The notes under the pieces were generated by a model. The model searched no databases, was not told the origin of the DNA, and saw only the letters and a list, made by a program, of their open reading frames with translations. From Gavia stellata (taxonomy: Eukaryota; Chordata; Aves; Gaviiformes; Gaviidae), in NCBI RefSeq assembly GCF_030936135.1, contig NC_082596.1:95216449-95280448 (forward strand): a stretch of 64,000 nucleotides of DNA, read 5' to 3'. Positions 40,001 to 52,000 of the stretch are shown one piece after another (the stretch's first letter is position 1; every line of letters starts with the position of its first letter). A program made the position numbers and the translations under genes.

Positions 40001-43000
40001 CGAGTCGCTCGCCCAGCGTTAGCTTTCCGCTGGAGCGGGTCCCCGGTCTGGCCGAGCACAGGGTGGTAGGAGCCCGGGCACCAACACGGGGACCACGGGC
40101 AGCATGACCCCGTTTGTGGTGGCACCAACTTGGATCACCTTAAGCCAACTGTGCAACCACATCCCCAAAGTGTCTCCCAGGATGGTTCCAGGAAATCCCC
40201 TCCATCACAAGAAGCGCTCCTTGTAGCACAGAGCCCATCCCAAATTCATCTTTTCCTTCCTACCCCAGCAGGCAATTAAGATTACCCTATGAGAGGATTA
40301 CATTTCATTTCCAAGAACGTGAAGATAGGAAGCAGGATGATATTTTGGTTTCCAAGACAAACCACCATTCCCATGCTGCTGAACCAAACAGAGCTAAAAC
40401 ATCGGTTTGGGGCACGATGGTGAGGAGCAACAGGAAGACCTTCGTCCCTCGCTCACCCACTGCCGATACCTGTCATGACTGGATTACTTCGTGCTTCAGT
40501 CCCTGCATGAAGCTGGTGACCATCCAAAGGAACCTGACATGGTATTTAATCCTCTTCTATATGTTACTGTCTTCAGTTATAGTGAATAGTTTACTAAGCA
40601 GCACAACTGTTGAATAATAGCACGTGACTACTGAATTTAATATGCTGAAAGCAAGTCTGGTTATATCTATCCCAAAAGAGCATCTTCAAAGTGTAATGAG
40701 GAAGAAACCAGAACCAGTCAGCAATATTACCGCTCTGCTCTCACAGCTGGCGCTGCCTCCATCAGACAGACTGCAGAAAACAGGGAGAGCAAGGCTAATC
40801 AAATACTACCACCTTTCTTCCTCTCTGTTATTGCCTCTCCTAAAATTAACCACATTTGTGGTTAAACGCAGGGAGTTAAACTTCCTATAAGCAGTGTCGT
40901 TATGGTTCCAGATTTCCACTGTGGTTCAGCCGTATCGCGGCTCTGGAAAGGCGTACTGGCGTGTGCTCAAACGGCCGCCTTCGCCTGTTAAGGTGAAAAA
41001 ATTCCATATTGCGACTGGAAAAGGTTCTTGCCCAAATCACCTCGCTGGCCTGCCTTCTTAAAGATCTTAATACCGAACTTAAAAATAAAAAATTAAAAAA
41101 ATATCCCTTTGTTGAAATTGGTAGTCTGGATACAAACGCTTAGTGAAGGGACTGACGCGATTCCACCGTGTCGGGGAGATGCAAGGAGCTAGTTAAACCG
41201 GAGGTTCCGAAGCCCAGCTCCTCAGGATCGCCAGCGCAGACCTCATTCCACTGCTCCCGAGGAGGGCTCCTGCTCAGCCCTCACAAGCCCCAAGGCTGTA
41301 TACGTCCCGTCTTTCTGGCAACTAGAAGCCTTCATCAGTTCTTTTGCAACTTGAAGCTCACGTCACCGAGACCAATAGTCCAATCTCAGCCATAGCCAAG
41401 ATGCTGGATGCAGGTGGCTGATCCGGTAGCAGGTCTAGCAACTCGTCCCCTCAGAAAGCAAGTCTGAAGAAGCCACAATCTCCACAAATTCACAGGTACT
41501 CCAAGCATCTGCTGGTAAATGCAGCTCCTCACATGAAGAGGAGGTCCTAAATTTGTCTTGAAAAAAGAATCAGCGCATTGCAAAGTGGACGGTGACGCAT
41601 GCTGGGTTTTGGAGCATTTTTCTGAAGAGAAAAATCGTATCAGGACACCACAACCATGTGGTGGTAGTCAAAGCGGACCTAAGAAATTCAAAGTTTCAAC
41701 TCCGCCTCTGAAAGCAATAGGAAGCTAAGTGAAAGCTGAAGTGCTTCACTCTGTGCAGTTACACACAAGAACAAGGAAGCAACTAGTCGTGGCCCTGATC
41801 CATGTTACTATCCAAAAAATTCCAGTCTTACATGCGCAGGGTGCAGATGCACGAACAGATGGACTGCAGAGACACGTGCATAAAGATCTCCCCCATGTAA
41901 GCGTGCTGCTGCATCAGGCCTGACCTGCATGCCTGCCTCCATTCAGGCGAATACATCGAAGTTATACGCCACATTTTTGCTCGGAGAAGAGCGGACCGTG
42001 TACCTTCCCACACTCTTAATTCAAGATACTCTTAATTGAAGGTTCTAGCTGGTAAGACCATCGCGCCTGCTGCGTGCCAGGGCTCACGCCCCACGGCCCA
42101 TGCAGTCATGCCACGGCACTCAAACAAGAGGCAGAGCAACAAAGACGACAAAAAGCATCATCTCTGGCATTCAGGGAGAGGCGACATACGTGTAGAAGGT
42201 GTCCAGCATTACTTTGCAGCAGAAGGAACGATACATTTCTGTACGATTTGCGCAACATTAACCAAAGGGTCTGGGCTGAAGCTAGACAAAATATCTGACA
42301 GTGGTTTTCCAGGAGGAAAGCAAGCCCTCACGGACCACTACAGTGACTGGCAGGCAAGCTGTCCCTAATCTTCCAGGCATGCCACGCTTGCACGACCAGT
42401 GAAAAGAGCCAGGGCTGTCCTGGTGGGCAAGTACATTTGCTGGAATCTTGATGCCGTTCCTCTTGTGTCATTGCACTATTATGCAAAGTTCAAGACGCTT
42501 AAAACCATTCCAGACATGGGGGCTTTTTCCATTTTAACAAGGCATTGCCATCGAACAAGTCAATAGGCAAGCCAAAGTATCTGATATTTTTAGCTAGATG
42601 TACTACAGCAGCTCACAGATGCCTAGAGTTTTCTCCCTGCAAGGTCTTAAGGAGATTCCTCCCTTCTCTGTTGCCAGTTGAGCAGAGTTTGGGGGCTGCT
42701 CTTCACACGCTCAGGCAACCGAGCTCTTCAAACGGCTGGGAAAGCCACATTTCTCCACTTCACTTGAAGTACTGGCAACAGCTAGAACGCCTGCCTGGTA
42801 CAGCTGGTGCTGCTTCCCTCCTTGGAGGGCGTAGGGGAATGTGTTCAAAATGGCATTAAGGCCATTGAAAGAGCGAGAGGGTAGGCAGGAAAACAAAAAA
42901 CGAGGCAAATCTGCAGGGGAAAACAAAAAGGCTGAAATTCAGATCCTTTCTTCCAAAACACAGAATGATTCAATAACTCCTGATTCACTTTGAGGCAGAA

Positions 43001-46000
43001 ACACCTGATTTTGGCCGTAAAGAAAGAGACCATCTTAGTCTCTGCATTGCAGATGAGAACAACCACATTTTTGCTTGCTGTGACTTATTGCTAAATTGAT
43101 TATTCTCCACGACTGGGAAAGAAGGAGAGAGGGAGACGGTAGTCACCCTTGTAAAATTCTTTAAGAGGGTGAGAGAATTGAATGCATCGTACTTTTCCTA
43201 GCAAACCTCCTTCCTAATTCTGAAGCAAATAAATCACACTAAGGATAGTATCCTGAACATATGGCTTTCTCTGAATAAGGGGAATTTGCCTGCCTACGAG
43301 CTGGCTTTTCTTTTCTCTCTCTTTTTTTTTTTGATTAAATACGTCAGTCTCTGGAATTCCTGACACATTCCCCTTCACAGCAAAGTGGGTTTTCACCCCG
43401 CTCCCCACTAAAGAAAACGACAAAAAAAGCTTTGTAAGTATTAACTTACTTCTGTCCACAGAAGGCTGTACCTAAGCTTAATATCTAGCCAAGAGCACGC
43501 AACCTGTTCACTACTGTTGCATTCACTTCCCACGTATTCCGCAGAAGCATGATGTTACCAAGACGAGAAAAGGGAAGGACCTCGGCGCCCCAAGGCCAGC
43601 AACAGCATCCTCAGAGAAGGGGTCACGGGCCAACCACGTTGGAGGTCTCCAAATGACTTTGCACTTTTCTTTACCACCTTTCTCAAACACCTACAAAGCA
43701 CGCTGCCCCAAGTGCAGCGACCTACAGGATGCGTTTTTATTTCGCCATTTCCTTCTCCGTGCGCAAGACACTTCGTTTTGCACAATCTGGACTGGGAATG
43801 CTCCCCGGCCTTTCCGTAGAGCAGCTGAAGACCAATGGGAGGGATGCTGCTGACCTCTAGATCTGGAAGAGCCTTCGGGCAGGACCCTCGCAAGGCTCAC
43901 GGTTGTTGCGAAGGTCCCGAGAAGGGGGAATACCCCCCGAAGCTCCTCGCTCCCCTGCCCGCAATCCAAGGCGGCAGCTGGTGGCAACGCACAGAAGACT
44001 ATCACAGAGAAGTCTGCCAACAGGAATGAAAGGGTAGCGAGGATGCCAAAAGGCAACAGTTGGCTTTTTTTTTTTTAAAGTAACAAATAAGCAACAAAAA
44101 TGTGACTAGCCAGTGAAATCAGAAAGGAAATCGAAGTGACTTTATAGCTAGAAGCGTGAACCAAAGTCATACCAACAGCCACCTGAATTTTTCTCTATCA
44201 TACGCAGTTTCCCATGTTCATTTATGTCATCTTCGACGTGTCAGCTTTCGAGAGAACAATTCTCAGCTTAGCACGACAGAACAGTAATACCGACGGGCAT
44301 ACAGAACATTAGCATGTTATAAATAAACTGCTAATTTGAGGTGGGAAAAATCATCACAGCAGCTCTTGTGATTAAGAACCAGAGAAAGAAAATGAGCAAC
44401 TTGCTTATGCTTTCAGGACGTTGTCTTTTACAAAAAGAGCTTTTTCTAACCCCCAGTTCCTGAGGGGGAAAAAAAAAAAAGAATAAACGCAGTGAAATAC
44501 CCACTGTCAAGACAAAGCAGCCGGTGAAAATGCTATTATAATTTTTAAAGCCCTCCCTGCCCCCACCTCAAGTAGTAAGTTGCTTTTCTACCAGCTCAAG
44601 AGGTTTGCGCTTAAAAAGAGTACTACAAGAGTTGTGACGTTTCGGCTTCCTCTCACCCGACTCGCAGTTTTACATAACTCCCAAGAGGCATTTTTAGGCT
44701 ACAGATACTGCGCAGCCATCAAAAAAACCCAATGAGGTGCAGAACAATTATACAGCAATTTGGATCTGGGTTACTTGGAGCCGCTCGATAAAAGCCTTAC
44801 CATGAAAAATAAAACTTTATTCTGCTGAGCCGACGGCCAGGATTATTCGTGCTTGCGATAGCCCTGATCACCACCCTCCGTCTGCCCCGCGCGGGGTTCC
44901 CTTCCCACCCCGTCTCCGGTCTGCGAGGACAGATAAGACCCCGCCGCGGCACGGCTGCCACCTCGGGTATTATTTCTGTACCACTCCAGCATTGTCGCTC
45001 TTTACCAGCGTGCCACTTACTAAGCAATATTATAAAAATTTCTACAAATATCTACGTTCGCCATGAGCGGGGATAATGGCCTCACTGCAATAGCCTTGAT
45101 AAAAAGCTCCAACAAGACAGCTTTCAGATATCGCCACACAAAAGCCTTCTGTGAGAGCTGTAACCAACATCAATTCCCGCTATGCGAAGACATTAGACAA
45201 AGTGTGAACTAGCTTACTGTACGGGGACAAAAAACTGACTGTCAATGTGTGGGACCAACGCTGTCTAAAAACACGACGCTGGCAAGGCAAAATAACACCA
45301 GCATATATACATGGTAATTGCCATTTAATTCCAGAGTTCGCAGCACAAGAAAGCAAGTACTGAAGGCACTATTAAGTTACTAGCACCACTCAAGACATTG
45401 TAATTCCATATAATTCCATTTCTAGCGTCTCTGGTTGGAAAAATGACCTTAAAACCAGCAGACGTCAAAAAAGCCCAAGCAGAGGGTGAAGGAGAACCCA
45501 GTTTCCATTACAGAAGCAGTCAGAGAACGCAGCAAACCCTTCAGACCTGCTCCTTAAAGCATGTCTTTTCCAGCACACCGTAGACAACCCGATACCCGGG
45601 AACCGCCATTCCATGTATGGTACAAGATGAGACCCTTTCTGCACATCATTTTATATTTTTACATACTTATCTGCTTACACTGTGGTGTGAAGCACCCAAA
45701 AAGCCAGAAGCCTACTGTCAACATCAACGGACCGCACCAATATGAATGCCGGGCCAAGAGGTTACTTTTTTGACTTCCAGACCTGAAGTTTGCCAGATGA
45801 CACCTCTTAAATGGGAGTCTAGGTAGGAGGGACGCAAGTCTACGCGCCAGTTTGCTGCTGAACAACAGGCAAGGCAAATTTGAAAGCTAAGTTTTATAGA
45901 GAGCATAGTACACTCGCTCTACGGAGAAGTGTTTCACTAAAATTACATCTGTACTTTGAAATGTGTAAAAAAATCATGAAATCCTACAGTGCAGATTCAG

Positions 46001-49000
46001 TGACTTGCAGAAAAAAAGTTCTATCTGTTACTGCACTACAATTTTAGTATGATTTTGTAACTAGCGGGTAGAACCAAAATTAAGAGAAAGTCATATTTAG
46101 AAAGAACTAGTACAGTGGGTCAATAAGCCTGACACGATATACAAGAACTCGACTCTTGCACTGCATGGTGACAGCCACCATTGAGCCCTAAACCAGAGAC
46201 TTTTAATGTCACCTTCATTAACACGGAAGGAAGTTTGCCAATGAGTTTCTTCCCCCACCCCGCTTTCTAGCAGAAAGTTATGCAATGTGCAACAACCTTT
46301 GAACCAACAGCTGTACAACAACCAAAAAAAACCCGAAACAAAACCAGAACAGCATTGTAAAGAGGAGAAAGTCTTTGGCACAAAACCCGAAAGCTGCAGG
46401 GCATGCACGTGCAGTGGCAACAGAGCTAGAGCGTTAAGTCTTCACACTACAACAGGTCAACAACCGTTCACGTTCATAAGTAGGACAGGAGAGACCCAAC
46501 ACATGCCATTAACCTGAGGCAAGTTCCGTTTGCAAACAACGACCAACACATTTGTGGTGTATTCACGTATGTCTAAACGGAAGGCTAAAACGCATGAAGT
46601 AGAATGCTCCTACCCCATAGCAGAGGCCATTTTCAGCACGCTCCGGTGTCATCAACGTCTAGTCAAACTCTTGTCTTCTCCCTGTACAGGGCTTGCAGAC
46701 AGAAATATTTACCACAGCTCACGATGAGCCCACAAGGCGTTTGGAACGCTACGGGATCCAGCAAATAGCAGCACCATCCAAGCAGACAGCATCGTACTTC
46801 AGGAGACACCCATGCCAGGGATAGCACTTCCAAGTGTGGTTTTGGACCAACTTACTTGAGGAAAACAGAAGTGAAATAGTTCCCTTTTAAAGATGTGATA
46901 AATTGGGCAATTCTGCCAAGTCTGTCTTCAAACAGAAGACAGAACTGGAATTGAAACAGAGTCCAAATCCTTCTTCGGCAGCACCCCAAGCACTGCAACA
47001 GCCCCGTCCTGGAGGCACAGGCAGCCTCGCTGCCCCGGACACGTGGAGGGAGTTTCTCCCCTCCGCAGCAGCGAACACCATTCTGCTCTCGAAAAATAAC
47101 GCAGGAAGTGATTATCTCGAAAAACAATGCAGGAAGTGATTAGCTCTGCCAGCCAAAACAAAAGCCTGAAGTCCAACTTAGTCATTTGCAAGGAGGAGAG
47201 TTGCCACCATACATACACGCTCAATGCCGCCAGCTGTAAGCGAGATTTTTTGCAGAAACGGTAAAACCCAGGGATTTAGTTACACTAAGAAGAGCTTTCC
47301 ATCTGCTGAAGCCTGCTCTGGGCACGGCTGGATCTACGTTACCGCCGTTGGTGCAAGAAGCCCGGCTGAACCGAAGTCAAGGTCTCCAAGCCATCCTTAG
47401 CGGGCAGCTCCTCCACGAGCCAGGATTAAAGCCTGAGCCGCCCTCTCGCCCCTCCGCACTGGCACCGACCCCGCCACCAGAGCCACGGCCATCAGCCCAG
47501 CACGCACCTTCGGAAGCGAAGCCGGAAGGTGGGAAAGGTGTCACACTTGACGTCACAACGAAAAGCTCACATCTTTTATTTCTCACCCCAGTCCCCTCTC
47601 GACACTCCGGACAGGAGGGGTGGGCTGAACTCCCCTCCCGCAGCCACGCCAGACCTACGGGCCCCGCACGGGAGGGGGGGGTCCCAAGAGGAACGGCGCT
47701 ACTTCATTTGCCTTTGTGCAACCCAGGCTTTGTAAGGAGCCCTTCCCAAGTCGTCGGGCACCCTCGGCCCCTCCGCTCCACACCTCCTGCTTCCCACCCA
47801 GGGCCAGGTTGAGACCTTGTGAAAGAAGCTGGCTCTGAGAGGGTCTGCGGCTGCTGCTCGGCCTGCAAAGTGGGTCCGCCACGTTCTTCAAAACATCTTT
47901 TGAAGCCACCGATCCCCAAAAGCTCGGCAAGTAAAAACTCACAACTAATAGACATGTTTGTTTTCAAGAAGCCTGTGATTCTTTTATAAAAGGACACTTC
48001 TATTTTAATACTAATGGCTTTCATTTCAGGAGAAATTAAATGGTCTATCGCTCTTCAGCTTGGAGAAGACAACCGAGGACAGAAGATAATGTGTCAAAAA
48101 CCATGCTGAGAAACATATGAGGAAATCATTTCCGCTACCGCAGTATCTAGGATCACCCAATGACACTATAGGCAGCAAGTTCAAAAAGGCAAAAAAAAGG
48201 CAGAAACAAAATTATTTTTTCTTCCATACAAGATAACTTGTTGCTACGCAAGGTCAGAGCCACAACTAGATTCAAAGACGGATTAGACAAAAATCACAGG
48301 CCGTTGGTAGCTGTAAAACTCCTTGTAACCCCTGACCAAGGAAGCGCTCTCTTGAAGCAAGTGGAAGGGCTGTCCTGCGCAAGCCCTCTTCTCGTGTTCC
48401 TTCCTCAAACGTTTGCCAGTCATAGTCAGAGAAGTAGTAGGAGAACCTTTCATCTTGCAAAATACAGAGGTTCCTAAGTTTAAAGATATTTTTCTTTTAA
48501 ATGCTTGCACATACTCACAAATGAGCAGACTGTAAAAATCAATAGAGCAGCACCAACGTACCTGGGATAAAATGTGGGGAAAGCAAATGCCTTTAATTGC
48601 TCGATCAGCTGAAGCAGCCTCTACAGAAGAATAAACTGTCCCTAACGTGACCCATATCCAGCCTTTGGCAAGCAGGCCGGTGGCACAAGGCAGGTACCTT
48701 CATGGTGAGAACAGGCAAGACTAACGTCTGAAAATGGAGGCTCGGTGAGCCGATTCCACACCTCAACACCACTGCAGGGGAAAGCTCCCATCTCCTTCCT
48801 TCATCTCACTCATCCCATCTTGGGCCTCGGACGCCCAACACCTGCCTGACCCAACTGCTCATCAGACCCAACTGCTCATCAGACCCAACTATTTTACCTT
48901 GTTACAGCAGCGGAAAACCAACCCACCGGCACAGCTGGATGCTCCCGAAGCGCAGAGGTGGGGCAGAGCACCGCCAGGCCAGGGGTAGGGTGAAGGAGGT

Positions 49001-52000
49001 GCTACAGAGGAGACGGTGAGGGAGAAGCAAGCCTACTCCTTCCAGCAACAGCAAAGCCTTTGAGTGGCTCAGCTGCTCATGGAAAGCTGCCAGAAGCCCT
49101 TATCATCGTGGGGAAAGAAACCTATCGAACGTCAGTAGCTCTGGTGCAGACGGAGCCACGCCAGCACAGCTGGACTCTGCGCGAGGACAGCAAAGCCACC
49201 CCCAGCAAGCTACGGGCTACTCCCGTACGTTTTTATTAGGGTGCCTGCTTTCCGCTAGATGCTTGTTGGCACGGTTAGGGCAATCCGGATTTACACCTCC
49301 TCGAACTCTCCTCAGACAGCTGTGCCAAAGGACATGTGCTACCACCTCCTTGGGCTCAGCAGCGGTCTGTCGCTGGAAGAGGTGGGCTTAAACCAAAGAA
49401 ACTCCCTTAAACGCTCTTCAAAAAGCAAAGACCCCAGACGCACGCTAGCATTCACTCCCATTAACGCAAACTATGAGGCAAAGAAATACGAAGACAGCTC
49501 CGAATATGAAAACGCCTATGTCTTCTCCACAGACAAAACTCTATTGCTGCAAAATAAAGAAAAGCTTCTAACTACCCACTTCTTTTATGCGACTTACAGG
49601 TTCTTCTCCCACACCTTAAACCCTTGCTCAGTATTTGTGTCCTGTTTGGCCTGCTCCTTTACCTAACACCTAGGAGAAAGACTGGGCCTTACCCCATTTT
49701 TCCCCCCCCCTTCCAGCTGCGCCTTGCTGAGAAGGAGGGAGGAAGAGGTGCTTTCTAAACTACCAGAAAAATGAGAGAGGTGCTAAGCATTCAGTTTGGC
49801 AATGGAAATCCTCCCACCCCCTTCTGAAGTATGCCGAACCGGCCTCTCCGCAGCTCATGTCATCTAAAGGCCACAGGAGTTCTCTAAAGATATTCTTGTT
49901 AAGAGGATTTAGCCCCTTTTAAAAAGGACTTAACATGTGGGTGGTGTCTCCATTTAAGCATTTTCTCATGGCTAAGAAAATGGCCCTCTTCTTAAAGGCT
50001 TATCTTTATAACCCAAAGACAGTAAGAAATTCTCCACTGTTTGAATTAGAAACATTTTGAGCAGCTTGTTCTTACAGCAGCCCCCTTTTGAAGTACTGGG
50101 ATTTGCAAAGGGTAGTGACTTTCTCACACCAAGCGAGAAGCCAACACCAGCGAGAATGCTTTCGGGGTACCCCGCCAACCACTAATTTCTCCCACGTTTT
50201 CATGAGCCGAGATGATTCGCAAGCTCGCTGCCACCAAAACGGCACAGTGTCACCACCCCTGTGCCTTCTCCCCGGCCACCGCCTTCCCTTGGTGGTCCCT
50301 AGGACTTACCGGGCCTTCCATTAGCTGGTTCAACCTGCCTGCCTGGCGGAAAACCTTTATTTACTTTGGTCAGGGTTCATTTTCCATCCTGGGAAGCCTG
50401 AGCTTCCAGGAGGGAAGAAGGGAAGCGGCACCAGCCCACCGGAGAAGACACGGGACCACCCGTCCCTTGCAGCGGCACTGACCCCATCTCCGGAGGCTCA
50501 GGCTTTCCCCAGGAGCGCATGCTGATGGTTGCTTTGGCAAGGGTTAATTCTTCATTACCGCGGGCGCTTAAGCCATGGCAGGGGTTCGGATCTGCCCGCT
50601 AAGGCTTTCTATTAACTCCAGAGGAATGGTGAAAGAGCTCCTCAAGTTGACAGGGCGGGCAGCCCGGGTCACAGCCTCCCGGAGCTCACGCGAGCCCTGT
50701 TAGCAGCCCGCAGCCGCAGGAGCCGTCGCGACAGGGCGAGGAAGGGGTTTTGGCCAGTATCGAGAGACCTGCTCAGGAGACGGAGGAGTGCGCAAACTCC
50801 CATCTCTCCGGGGTTCGAGCTGCCTCTTGTTCCGGACTAGGCCACCTTCCAAGGCTTTTCCAGCACGGTTACGCTGACACAACCCTAGATAAAGTAACCA
50901 ACGAATTCCCGGGGGGAAGCAGCTTTCTTCGGCAAAAGAAACTTTTTCATTTGCTGGTATAGTCAAACACCTCCCTGAACAGCCTGAACTATACTGCTTC
51001 TACTGACTCTTTTCCAGTCATACCATCGTTTATATTTGGAAGCGATGGGTGGCTTGCCAGGGCAGTTACATCTGCAAAGATAGAGTATTTTCATAACCCT
51101 AACCAGTGCAGGTGTGCCGGCCAAATTTTAGACTTATCCCTGCAGTCTTTTGCATAGCAGGGCCTTGTTTTCAGCTGGGGGTGTCTCGGTCTCCATGCAC
51201 TACTTGCAACTCAACTAATCAAGCGCTAAATTTGTATCGGTGCTGCTCGCCGGAGCTCACTGCCTCAACTAGCCAGCATTTTCTCGCCCCTCTTACCAGT
51301 CTCCGATACCAGTTTCGCAAAACAGCTCAGCTGGGAGCCAACTGGGAAAACACCCTCACCTCCCAGTCCCCGAAAATCCTCCGCGAGTTTTGGGGAAAAC
51401 GAGGCGGGAGCCGGAGAACCGCGAAAAGGGCTGGATCGTCTCCCCGCCAAGCGGTTTGCGGAGCAGAAAGACAAGGCAGAGCACCGGGCCTGACATCCCG
51501 AAAGCCGGGCCTGCAGCAAACCGGCGCGGCTCCAAGAGGGGCACGCACGTGAGGACGGCCGTCAGGGCAGAGCGGGATGCGCAGCCCCTTCCCTGGCACA
51601 TGCCACGGATGGCTTATCGCCCTGGGAGGGTGCCCGCCCAAGCCGATAGATACCGTCGGCCTGACCGCTCTCTTCCTCCCCCATCCCACCTCTCTCCCCA
51701 AAGTAAACGTGGGGGCTGAGAGTGTACAACAAACCCACAACTTGCGTGGGGACTTTTTTTGCAGGCGGAGACTAAATTGCCTTCCTGCTTCCAAACCTTT
51801 AGGGGGGAAGAAGCCTTCCTAGAGTTCCATGGCCGGGGGTTTTTCCCCATTAGAGAGGTGAACACTATACCAAGAAAAAAAAAAAACGCACTAAATTCAT
51901 ATTTAATGGTCTTGTAGCACCCATTAAGGAGAAATTTTAGGAGTCCCCTATTACACCGACATCCCTCCCACCTGTACGATGATTCTCCCAGAATCATCCC